A stretch of DNA of 12,285 nt from Ophryocystis elektroscirrha (taxonomy: Eukaryota; Apicomplexa; Conoidasida; Neogregarinorida; Ophryocystidae), in assembly GCA_030141585.1 (NCBI GenBank), contig JAQIFP010000093.1:1-12285 (forward strand). Reading direction: 5' to 3'. Positions 1 to 9,010 of the stretch are shown here, one piece after another. A program made the translations under genes and the position numbers. The notes under the pieces are model-generated. The model worked only from the letters and a program-made list of their open reading frames with translations, had not been told where the DNA came from and made no database searches. Every line of letters starts with the position of its first letter. Position 1 is the first letter of the stretch.

Positions 1-365
1 ATGTATATATATGTATATATATGTATATATATGTATATATATGTATATATATGTATATATATGTATATATATGTATATATATGTATATATATGTATATAT
101 ATGTATATATATTTATATATATTTATATATATGTATATATATTTATATATATGTATATATATTTATATATATGTATATATATTTATATATATGTTTTGAT
201 ATGTATTTATATGTATTAATATGTATTTATATGTATATATATGGATATGTATATTTATATGTATATATATATATATATATTTATGAAGATATATGTGTTT
301 ATATATGTCTATATATGAGTATATATGTATATAATAAATACAGATATGTATGTACACTGAAATAA
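1..365. repeat. ATGTATATAT decamer tandem repeat decaying into TA-rich sequence
   Basis: Positions 1-110 are eleven perfect copies of the decamer ATGTATATAT. Positions 111-190 keep the same 10-bp register, but the third base varies between G and T. From 121 to 190 the two forms strictly alternate, which makes a 20-bp higher-order unit. After 190 the array degenerates (ATGTATTT, ATATGTGT variants) to about 365. Ten is not a multiple of three and the unit has no stop codon in any frame, so all three plus frames stay open and translate as Tyr/Ile/Met runs; these are not genes. The array is cut by the window start, so its full length is unknown. Confidence 0.95.
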
Positions 366-576
366 GTATATGTTTTTATATTATCATACTATATGGAAAA
401 AAATGATTTTATTCGTATATCGTCATATATATATATCGAAATGTATAAATTTGTGTATACGTGAATGCATATATCTATGGCTGGGTATATAAATAATTAT
501 TATTATTAAAAAATAAGGTGCATACAAAAATTACGGACTTATTAAATAAAAAAAAATGGTTTTTCTAATATAAATT
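366..576. other. AT-rich spacer or possible intron 3' end, no gene seen
   Basis: With the repeat at 1-365 this leaves the first 576 bases without a convincing exon. The stretch is AT-rich, has stops in all frames, and shows no tRNA-like or other structured RNA fold that I can see. Its end (about 556-579: pyrimidine run, CTAAT, then ATGCAG) looks like a branch site plus a 3' splice site. The whole left end could therefore be a long TA-repeat intron of the next gene rather than its promoter. Confidence 0.5.
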
Positions 577-1391
577 ATGCAGACTATTAAGCCTGAAAGT
601 ATATTTGAACCATGGTTTATGGATAAAAACGTTATTCTCCCTGATTACTTAAGTGAAGCTTTCCAGCAAAATCAAGAAATTGTATATAATGGACTTCCTG
701 TTCACGCAGGAAGGTCACTCTATGGAATATTAAACCTGTCCATAGTATCCACAATAGAAAGTCTCGTAGACAAATTGGTATTTATTTAAATTTATATTAA
801 ATTTATTATTAGAATAAAGATCCTCTGTGGAATAATTGCTGCATATTGGATGCCATGGAGTTAATTTCTGAATCTTCATCCACAGAAGAAGCCTTCAACC
901 CCACTGAATCAGATATATTTATCAACATATTAAAATCCTTCAGACTAAATGAAGTAAGTTTATTAGTAAATTGCACATTCACTTGTCAGAAATTTGCCTC
1001 TGTTTCTGCTATTCCCGCAGACAGTTTAAATGCTCAAAATTTACCTTCAATGATGATACCCCATGTAGAGCAACGTTCTTACTCTAATATCGACAGCTTA
1101 CGTAGTAGAAAATCAAATATGTCTTCAAGAAATCTTTCTAAGCACGTCGATGAGTTTGAAGCAGAACAGCAACAAGCAGCTCTCAACCTTGAAAAAAAAC
1201 ATCCAACTGAACCTAAAATGAAACTAGACCCAAAAGAACCTGAGGTTTCTGTTTCCGAGCAGCAAACCCTTGACTCCATCCCTCAATGGACGGAATTTGT
1301 TGCTAATGGTCTCCAACAAGGCTTGGACGTTATGGAAATTTTGAAAGTAAATAATTACAAATATTTAGAGCTTTATATAAATAAATAAATT

Positions 1392-1429
<38 letters not shown>

Positions 1430-1645
1430 AGAGGTGTTGATACACTTCAAATTATATAGTCGAATCGACAATTTTATTGAAAATAAAATACATATTATGA
1501 AAATTATATAAAATTATAAATAAATAAAAAATTTGAATGAATATAAGTATAAATAATTATTAATAAATAACAATTATATATAATAATTATAAATATTACT
1601 TATGTCAAATTTATAATAGATAATAAGTTTATGTGTGGAGACAAA

Positions 1646-1676
<31 letters not shown>

Positions 1677-1839
1677 TTCAACTTCAAAAGTTATAATCAA
1701 TAATAACTGTTTTAATTTTGTATTTTAATAGAATCCACAATTGCTTCAAGACCCAGAAATTGAGTCAAGTTTTCGCAATTTAGTAGAATTACACCCAAGC
1801 ATTAAAGAGTTATTCAATATAATGGAATTAACAATATAA
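577..1839 (+). CDS. Conserved-looking protein of unknown function, 3-4 exons
   Basis: I do not recognise this protein. Exons by phase matching: 577-777, 813-1346 and 1732-1839, with introns 778-812 (35 nt) and 1347-1731 (385 nt, carrying two TA runs), both phase 0 with GT-AG ends. A further 36-nt GTAAGT...CAG segment (954-989) inside exon 2 is probably another intron; removing it gives 268 aa, keeping it 280 aa. The N-terminal third and the last about 50 residues look folded (helical, with WTEFVANGLQQG near residues 215-225 and NPQLLQDPE after the last junction). The middle is polar, Ser/Glu/Gln/Lys-rich and probably disordered. There is no signal peptide or membrane segment. The ATG at 577 is the first in frame, but TGCAG there could instead be an acceptor, in which case the start lies outside the window. 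AATAAA follows the stop within 10 nt. It converges on the RING gene. Confidence 0.8.
954..989 (+). other. Probable 36-nt in-frame intron within the unknown gene
   Basis: Starts with the full consensus donor GTAAGT and ends in TTGTCAG. Its length is within the 34-38 nt class of other introns here. It lies in phase 0 and contains no in-frame stop, so the reading frame stays open whether it is spliced or not, and an ORF scan misses it. Retained, it adds 12 residues (VSLLVNCTFTCQ) whose hydrophobic, Cys-rich character differs from the flanks. Confidence 0.6.
1399..1427. repeat. (AT)n microsatellite in intron
   Basis: An uninterrupted AT dinucleotide run inside the 385-nt intron 1347-1731 of the unknown gene. 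Confidence 0.95.
1649..1674. repeat. (AT)n microsatellite in intron
   Basis: A second uninterrupted AT run in the same 385-nt intron, about 60 bases before the 3' splice site at 1730-1731. Confidence 0.95.
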
Positions 1840-1840
1840 A

Positions 1841-1862
1841 AATAAAACAATAAAACTTTATT
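1841..1862. promoter_or_regulatory. Facing poly(A) signals of two convergent genes
   Basis: On the plus strand AATAAA occurs at 1841-1846 and 1849-1854, just after the TAA of the unknown gene. On the minus strand AATAAA lies at 1862-1857, about 47 nt past the stop of the RING gene. Both genes must therefore end within the same roughly 70-bp spacer, and their 3' UTRs probably overlap. The hexamer is a known eukaryotic signal but is common in AT-rich DNA, so this is suggestive only. Confidence 0.5.
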
Positions 1863-1908
1863 ATTTCGCAATTAATTAAAAAAGTAAATATTCTCTAAAC
1901 ACCAATAA

Positions 1909-3629
1909 TTAAAATATTTGTGAAGCCTCAAAATTTCTCTCTATATCTATAGTATCACATTGATGATCAGCTGTAATATCCTGATTGGTAGTGTCTAGTG
2001 GATGCGATTCAATGTAAATAGTATCATCAGGAATAACTGGGTCTTCTGTCTCATTTTGTTCACTCAATATACACCGGCATATAGGACATGAGTTATTTGA
2101 CTCAAACCATTGATCAATGCAGTCAACGTGAAACCTATGACAGCAGCTTCTGATGCACCTCACGGGTTCTCCTCTATCGAAATATGTGCAACATATAACA
2201 CATAGACACTATAAATTATAAGTTATATACATATTTGATATTTACCATGGAGTCACAATCGCTATTTAAACAGTTTGTCATTTTTGAATGTTTCGCATCT
2301 TGTTTAAATGACTCCAGTAATTCCCCATAAAACTGTACTAAACTCAAAAATGATTTGATATAAAACAGATATATAGATCTCTTTTAAACTATTTCCGTAT
2401 TCACGTAACATGAAATGCAATATAAAGTTATTCATATACAGTAATTATACATAAAAATTATAATAATAATAATAATAATAAATTTATGGAATAGAATCTA
2501 ATATAACATTTATTAAAAAATTCAATATTATATTTATATATATATCTATATAAATATAGAATATTTATATATATATTTATATTATAGAAATTAATATTCA
2601 TATAAATTACTTACAAATATTTATTGATACATGCGTATAAATATGATATATATATATTTGCTTAGTTGCACATCTTGAATTATTTGTGTTTTACCATCTT
2701 TCCTGGGCAAACCTTCATATGGAACAACAAACGTTTTAGCTAGTAATTCAGAAAGGGTCATACCGCGTTTGTTTGACGCTAATTCTGTGAATGCCCTTAT
2801 ATTGCTATTTAAACGTAAAGAAAAAAACCGATCAGGGCGTATAAAATCTATTTGATTCTGTGATGATGTATACTGCCGATATCTTTCATCAACGGCAACT
2901 ATGCGGGTTGCGAATTGCCCTAATGAGTGCGGTATATTATATGCATTTGTAATATCTGGCATCGTTAACCTACGATGGGCTGTTTGATCGTAATGACTTC
3001 TTGTGCAATTGTTATTCGCATTATATCGATCGTAATATAAATTTCTATTATTCATAATGGAACCATATCCGTTTATTGATGAGTTTGGACCTCTGATTGT
3101 ATTATCAGTATTTTCGGTACTATGAGGACTCCTTGCTATTCTGCAAACACCATATTATGTACATTTAAATTACTTATAAGTGTAACTATAATGTGCCATT
3201 ACAATTTTAGATACGTCCAATATGTTACTTATAAGATATAATAATATTGCTCTATTAAATTACTATTTGGAATTACACCGCATAAAAATCTATAAAATTA
3301 AATAAAAAAAATTATTATGCTATGCGTATTGAAAGAACACGAATTTATCTATTTTTTAAGAGGTACTTTTATGTTAAATATTCACAAATATCAATATTTA
3401 CAATTATTTAAATAACATATAACCTCAAGGAAACGCTTGGCATTGTTAAAGAAGAATGATTTGGTAAATTTCTAATGTAGTAATAAGATTGCTGAGTTGT
3501 TTGAACATTTGAACTCAAATCTATTTGATTATTGTAAGTGGTACGTAAAGCAGGGTAGCGATTATTATTTAATAATGATTGTCCTGATGTTAGGCTCCCG
3601 GCGAACGTAGTTGTTTGAATATTTGACAT
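1909..3629 (-). CDS. RING-H2 finger protein, putative E3 ubiquitin ligase
   Basis: Probable E3 ligase that would recruit an E2 through a RING-H2 domain. Exons on the minus strand: 3629-3424; 3140 to about 2695; about 2337-2246; 2208-1909. Introns 3423-3141 (283 nt, phase 2) and 2245-2209 (37 nt, phase 0) are firm. The middle junction is not: donor 2694 with acceptor 2338 (phase 1) gives about 347 aa, but donor 2630, or an extra micro-exon 2660-2615 with a GTAAGT donor, also keep frame. The RING spans about residues 251-292 of that model, with ligands C251, C254, C270, H272, H275, C278, C289 and C292 all present, plus the usual HxFHxxCIDxW core. The first half is Asn/Ser/Tyr-rich; residues about 140-210 look folded but are unrecognised. 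The tail is acidic. No membrane segment is evident. It is divergent from the PX-WD40 gene. Confidence 0.85.
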
Positions 3630-3766
3630 GTACTTTGCAAAAATATTTGCATAAAGCTGATTTTAATTTTTTTAGCATATTAGATGAAAAAAATTGTGGA
3701 ACCACTTAAATAAAAAGAAGATATGAAGAATTGACTATTGGGTGCAGGTATACAACCTGCGACGAA
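3630..3766. promoter_or_regulatory. Short divergent intergenic region, likely bidirectional promoter
   Basis: Only 137 bp separates the start codons of the RING gene (minus, ATG at 3629) and the PX-WD40 gene (plus, ATG at 3767). The spacer holds T- and A-rich tracts, and both promoters must lie here or overlap the genes. No specific factor site is recognisable. Confidence 0.5.
3744..3760 (+). promoter_or_regulatory. Small hairpin just upstream of the PX-WD40 start codon
   Basis: GCAGGT and ACCTGC form a perfect 6-bp stem around the loop ATACA, ending 6 nt before the ATG at 3767. It is a GC-rich island in AT-rich DNA. It could modulate translation, but the GCAG could equally be a 5' UTR splice acceptor, with TTGAC as a weak branch site, so the role is open. 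Confidence 0.35.
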
Positions 3767-5425
3767 ATGGACGTGTCAAAGCTAGATATATTTATACCAA
3801 CTGTAAAGCAATCTATTTTACATAAGACTTACATATACAAAATAAATGTCGTTTATGGTACAAAGCAATGGTCAATAGAACACCGATTTAGTGAATTTAT
3901 GAAACTATGCACAGACTTGATAAGTAACGACTATGAGGGTTTGCCTGTACCTCCTAGTAGAACGATAATACGTCCTCAAGATGCAGCCAGTATAGAAAGG
4001 CGAAGACTCCATTTACAGTCTTGGCTAAAATGCTTATGTATAAGACCAGATATACGGGCAAGTCCCATATTCCTGAATTTTATTGAATTCGAAAAGAATA
4101 CAAATATACAAATGCCTTTTACATCTTTAAAACTTAAACAGAGTACACGCACTGTAAAACCCCAAGTTTCTGATATCGTATTTATACCTGAAAAACCCAT
4201 GTTTCTTTCTTCATCAAAGGAATCCTCAAATACAACGCGTATAGGAAAATTCTGGTCTTTATTAGATAAAACTTCTAATTCATGTTTGCAACTATGGTAT
4301 TTTAATGCATTTACCATGGAAAATAGCGTAGAAAACTTTGAAGAATATGGAAGAGAGTTTTATATTGAAAATATAAATTGCATATTTTATCACCCAGAGA
4401 CTAACCGTATATTTTGTGGTTTAGAAAATGGTGTTATAAGGGTACTTAACGTACAAAAAAAACCTGAACCTTACTCTTTTCATTTTGTTGTTGAAAATGA
4501 ATTACAAACCCATTCTGAATCCATAATATGTTTTAAGGGGTTCATAGAACCTGTAATAGGACGTCTTTTATCAATTTCAATAGACAATACAGTCAGAGTT
4601 ATTTCTTGTGAGACATTGAACATAATCTGTTCTGGTAAAATACAAAAAAGACTTTATTCTGCAGAAAAGTTAACTGCAGGTACCCTAGAACCTTTACTAG
4701 ACAATAATAATATACTCTCTAGTAGGTTATTTATTGGCACAGACAATGGAAGAGTCTTTATATTTAGCTGCGAGCAAAACCCTCCATTGTATGTAGAAAC
4801 TCTTCAATTGGCAGCGCCAATATCGTGTATAGAAATTGTAGGGTCCAATTTAATTATTGCTTATTCTTATTTAATATCATTTTATAAACTTCCTGCCGCA
4901 TTAAACGATTCAAATATTACATTGGTTCGCACTTATGAAATAGACGCTAACTTCAAAGGAAAAACCATTCGATGTTTAGCTGTGGCAAAATCGGAACCTC
5001 TTCTTTTTGTAGGACACCGTAGAGCAGTCTCTATATGGAATTGTATAACACATACTTGTGTATCTATTAAAGTTGTTCACAAAGATGACATAGTGAAAAT
5101 GCAAGTTTATGAAACTATTGACAAAAATACACAAGAGCCAATTATACATTTAATAACAGCATCCAAAGATGGTTGCATACATAGATGGCTAGTACCTAAA
5201 ACAGTTGATCTTGTACTGTGGGAAAGCGAGGAACTTAAATTAGCCAAATCGACATATAATAATAACAATAATAATAATATTAAACCGGAATTAAATTCAA
5301 GCCCAGATTTAATGAATAAATTTGCTTCTGGTCTATCTACTGGATTTATATATAATGAAGATGAAGAAGAGGACGAAAATACATATATAATATCTAATGT
5401 AACAGCAGTACCCCACCGGCATTAA
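3767..5425 (+). CDS. PX domain-WD40 beta-propeller protein
   Basis: A 552-residue protein, apparently a single exon. Residues about 5-110 are a PX domain: HRFSEF at 39-44, a proline-rich PVPPSR loop at 61-65, and RRR at 78-80 before LHLQSWL. In PX domains the Arg of R(Y/F)S.F and the Arg of the RR..L helix bind the 3-phosphate and inositol ring of PtdIns3P; both are present, so endosomal/vacuolar membrane recruitment is likely (inference). Residues about 195-480 contain degenerate WD40-like repeats (for example IFCGLENGVIRVLN, LLSISIDNTVRVIS, LFIGTDNGRVFIF, LITASKDGCIHRWL), probably one propeller. A poly-Asn run (498-504) and an acidic tail (EDEEEDE, 531-537) follow. I chose the ATG at 3767; an upstream TTG-opened extension has no ATG. 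It resembles FYVE-WD40 proteins in logic, but with PX in place of FYVE. No orthologue is named. Confidence 0.88.
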   Translation: MDVSKLDIFIPTVKQSILHKTYIYKINVVYGTKQWSIEHRFSEFMKLCTDLISNDYEGLPVPPSRTIIRPQDAASIERRRLHLQSWLKCLCIRPDIRASPIFLNFIEFEKNTNIQMPFTSLKLKQSTRTVKPQVSDIVFIPEKPMFLSSSKESSNTTRIGKFWSLLDKTSNSCLQLWYFNAFTMENSVENFEEYGREFYIENINCIFYHPETNRIFCGLENGVIRVLNVQKKPEPYSFHFVVENELQTHSESIICFKGFIEPVIGRLLSISIDNTVRVISCETLNIICSGKIQKRLYSAEKLTAGTLEPLLDNNNILSSRLFIGTDNGRVFIFSCEQNPPLYVETLQLAAPISCIEIVGSNLIIAYSYLISFYKLPAALNDSNITLVRTYEIDANFKGKTIRCLAVAKSEPLLFVGHRRAVSIWNCITHTCVSIKVVHKDDIVKMQVYETIDKNTQEPIIHLITASKDGCIHRWLVPKTVDLVLWESEELKLAKSTYNNNNNNNIKPELNSSPDLMNKFASGLSTGFIYNEDEEEDENTYIISNVTAVPHRH

Positions 5426-5726
5426 TAATAATGATAAATGACAATTATAATAGAAATAATGAAAGAGTCGTTGTATATATTCTATAGTGTCTATAAAAGT
5501 CAATATACATAAATGGATGCTTCAGGTATGCAAATATACATATACGGCTACACGGATGTATATATATATACGCAATGAAAAACACTTCTACAAAAGTATA
5601 TTATTAAAAATTAATTCGGAAAAAATGACCAGGCTACTAAATCAGTCTAACACAGCTGAACAGTTGATGGAAACTGTCATAAACGGCTAAAACGTATGAA
5701 AAAAATTAAGCTAACGTGCTTAATTA
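5426..5726. other. Intergenic stretch with a 21-codon ORF, possible leader of the next gene
   Basis: This 301-bp spacer contains AT-rich sequence and an ATG-started ORF of 21 codons at 5625-5690 (begins MTRLLNQ, ends TAA). It lies 36 nt upstream of the small membrane-protein ATG and could be a uORF. GTATGA near 5695 with GCTAAC at 5710-5715 and AG at 5731-5732 look like an intron, but no ATG-initiated reading frame joins across it. Nothing else is recognisable. Confidence 0.4.
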
Positions 5727-5894
5727 ATGGAAGTTACAACATATGGACTATTAGATTGGTTACTCATTACAACATTGGACATTAACGGTGTAGTTACATT
5801 AGTTATTTTACTGGGGGCTTCAATTGGTCTTATAACAGTCATTGGATTGGGTCCTACACTTGTTGCAGAAAAAATCTATTATTATATATCATAA
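5727..5894 (+). CDS. Small single-pass membrane protein, 55 aa, unknown
   Basis: An ATG-to-TAA ORF of 55 codons. The sequence is not simple-repeat translation: it has a short N-terminus (MEVTTYGLLDWLL), a clear hydrophobic span at about residues 21-43 rich in Val/Leu/Ile/Gly, and a short C-terminus with GPTLVAEKIYYYIS. This pattern fits small integral membrane proteins of the ER or mitochondria, but I do not recognise a family. Codon use is like the neighbours. It is convergent with the RIIa-SAM gene, with only 4 bp between the two stop codons. An alternative is that it is the last exon of a gene whose earlier exons lie in 5426-5700; an intron-like GTATGA...GCTAAC...AG is present, but I found no complete model. 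Confidence 0.55.
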   Translation: MEVTTYGLLDWLLITTLDINGVVTLVILLGASIGLITVIGLGPTLVAEKIYYYIS

Positions 5895-5900
5895 TTTATT
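5895..5900 (-). promoter_or_regulatory. AATAAA overlapping the stop of the RIIa-SAM gene
   Basis: Read on the minus strand, AATAAA overlaps the TAA stop at 5901-5899. If used, cleavage would fall inside the convergent small membrane-protein ORF, so the two transcripts would overlap in antisense. The hexamer is frequent by chance in this base composition. Confidence 0.3.
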
Positions 5901-6885
5901 AAGAAATATATACCGGATATGGTGCATTTGTACGTGTAATAATTGTGGGGTGATCACAATGACCATTATTAAGACGTGCGAGGTGCAGTAATTTTTCTCG
6001 TTCCTAGAAAGTATATATAATACAAATGCATATATACCTGTCGGTACACACGAACACGGGATACTATATCAGTAAACGTCTGTTGCAACCTAACACGATG
6101 CCCTGGTAGCCATGTAGCTTGGTTGAATTTTTCTATATCATCCAACGCTTCAGGTGTTATAGTGCAAAGAGTCTCTAACTGCAAATTCCATTTATCAAAT
6201 ATGAAATACCATGGTATATATATATCTGTTATGTATTTAGCATAATGTTATTACAACTTGTATAATCATTTAACATATATATATATATATATATATATTT
6301 AAAATATACGTTAAAAAACTGCCACAGGTCTGTATAACATTTGTATCTACATTTTTGAATAACTTTTGTGGATAATTTTATACATATATGATTATACTAC
6401 ATACATATATGTGTACAAACCATTTTTCCATGAAGGTAATTCACATAAACATGCGAATGTATGTATAAATATATTATATACTCAAAGGAGATATAGCCTA
6501 ATTGTAGAATATACAAGTTATAATGGTGATATATACAAATCATTCGCACATATTATACCGTATCAAATCCAGCGCTGGTAAATTGAGCTGCAATTTCAGT
6601 AGGAAGTTTCTGAAATTTGAAAAACTCGATAACTTGTAGACGATCAGATTCCAAATCGGGATCTAATTTTAACTGTAAAGATATACACCTACCAGCATTC
6701 CATACTGAAGCAAATCCGGCTAAGTGTCTTGGATAATGCTTGCATAAAAAGTCCACAATAAAATGTATAATATTGGCTGGTTCTTTTTCTTCTATTTCTT
6801 GAATGATTCGTGCAAATAATTGTTTCACTTTAGTCACATTTGCACTAGAAGTTGCATTATGCTCGTTCACGTTCTTAGATTTCAT
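5899..6885 (-). CDS. RIIa (dimerization/docking)-SAM domain protein
   Basis: Three exons on the minus strand: 6885-6559, 6178-6038 and 6003-5899. Introns are 6558-6179 (380 nt, phase 0, with a TA run) and 6037-6004 (34 nt, phase 0). The protein has 190 residues. Residues about 23-58 (LFARIIQEIEEKEPANIIHF and on through CKHYPRHLAGF) fit an RIIa/Dpy-30-like docking helix pair, the fold by which PKA regulatory subunits and ciliary proteins dimerise and bind amphipathic helices. Residues about 85-148 fit a SAM-like helical bundle: VIEFFKFQKLPTEIAAQF, then AGFDTLETLCTITPEALDDI, then WLPGHRVRLQQTF, where the GHR turn before the last helix is typical of SAM. It has no kinase, cAMP-binding or membrane segment. 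Likely an adaptor or scaffold (inference). It is divergent from the E2 gene and convergent with the small membrane-protein ORF. Confidence 0.85.
6275..6299. repeat. (AT)n microsatellite in intron
   Basis: An AT dinucleotide run inside the 380-nt first intron of the RIIa-SAM gene, about 100 bases from its 3' splice site on the minus strand. Confidence 0.95.
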
Positions 6886-7472
6886 ACCTATTGATAATTT
6901 TTAGTTAATTCATATATGTGGTAAATTGCATGTGAAAAATTAAAATTATATTATTTGTGTGCGTAGGTATTATGAAAAGCTCAACATACACTATAAATTT
7001 GATTGAAATATCTACAACACCATGAATAAATAACTTATTTATTTAAATAACTCGAATATTTTCAAACCTTTTCAAAGTTGAAGCGTTCAATCTTAGAATT
7101 ATTATCTTAATAAGTCTTAATTTATATGAATACCCTTGAGATGCATAAGTGCTAAATATATAAAAAAAAAAAAAAATTAAAATTAAATTAATTTTTTTTT
7201 TTGTATAAATTAAAATTTGTACAAAGATAAAATAAAGGAAAAAAATTATATATACTGTTTTTTCTATTTTTTTAACAAAAAAACTTTGATAAACTATTCG
7301 AAAAAATATAGGAAAATACAGAAAACTGCTTTTTAACGTCGCAATAAGTAGTTAAAAAATTATAATCAATTTATACAAATTATTTTAGGTGGTGAATTTA
7401 TAAAATAAAATTTTCGCAGTAAATTGTAATCATTGTCGCTCTAGCCGGTAAGTCGGCGCTGTACCAAAAAAG
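6886..7472. promoter_or_regulatory. Divergent intergenic region with poly(dA:dT) tracts
   Basis: 587 bp lies between the start codons of RIIa-SAM (minus) and the E2 gene (plus), so both promoters should be here. It contains an A14 tract facing a T11-12 tract at about 7161-7202, with several shorter A/T runs around 7240-7320. Poly(dA:dT) tracts exclude nucleosomes in fungi, which fits a promoter. The last 45 bases before the E2 ATG are locally GC-richer and include GCCG-GTAAGT-CGGC (7444-7457), a 4-bp stem whose loop is a perfect donor motif. No further ORF or RNA gene is seen. Confidence 0.5.
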
Positions 7473-8684
<1,212 letters not shown>

Positions 8685-9010
8685 AAAAAAAAAATTATGA
8701 GTTTTTGACGTGTATCAACAATCGATTTACCCCCTTTTTTTTTTCTTCTTCCTCAACATACATAATCTGTAGAATATATTTATATATATATATTTACTGA
8801 AATATAATTTCTGTTTAATTATATGTTTACATATGCACATATGGAAAAAAAAAACCATTGCATCAAAAATATGAATTATTTATAATTAGTATGCATTTAA
8901 ATTTTAATATTTTTTTTTTTTTCATTATACAGTAAATGTGGTCCCATATAACGGACAGTTGATCTGTTTATAAAATATTATAAATTTGAAGTTTAACTGT
9001 TTTAAAAAGT
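8685..9010. other. AT-rich spacer between E2 and transporter genes
   Basis: This 326-bp stretch holds the 3' UTR of the E2 gene and the promoter of the transporter. It includes an A11 run right after the E2 stop, T-runs at 8735-8744 and about 8911-8924, and a short TA run near 8777-8793. No AATAAA, tRNA or ORF that I can support. Confidence 0.6.

Noticed and set aside
1..365. Overlapping Tyr/Ile/Met-rich ORFs in three frames and on the minus strand
   Set aside because: They are translations of a stop-free decamer repeat; all frames are equally open and the protein has no real composition.
954..1020. Longer intron ending at CCCGCAG (1020)
   Set aside because: Joining 953 to 1021 shifts frame and meets a stop at once; only the 36-nt version keeps the frame.
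1079..1279. 66-codon minus-strand ORF rich in Ser and Cys
   Set aside because: Antisense shadow of exon 2 of the unknown gene.
3976..4317. 113-codon minus-strand ORF
   Set aside because: Antisense shadow of the PX-WD40 coding sequence, with no recognisable domain.
6366..6581. 71-codon plus-strand ORF
   Set aside because: Mostly inside the 380-nt intron of the RIIa-SAM gene; Tyr/Ile-rich composition typical of AT-rich non-coding DNA.
7444..7457. 5' UTR intron beginning at GTAAGT before the E2 start
   Set aside because: The ATG exon follows within 25 nt with no acceptor between, so the donor motif is probably not used in the main transcript.
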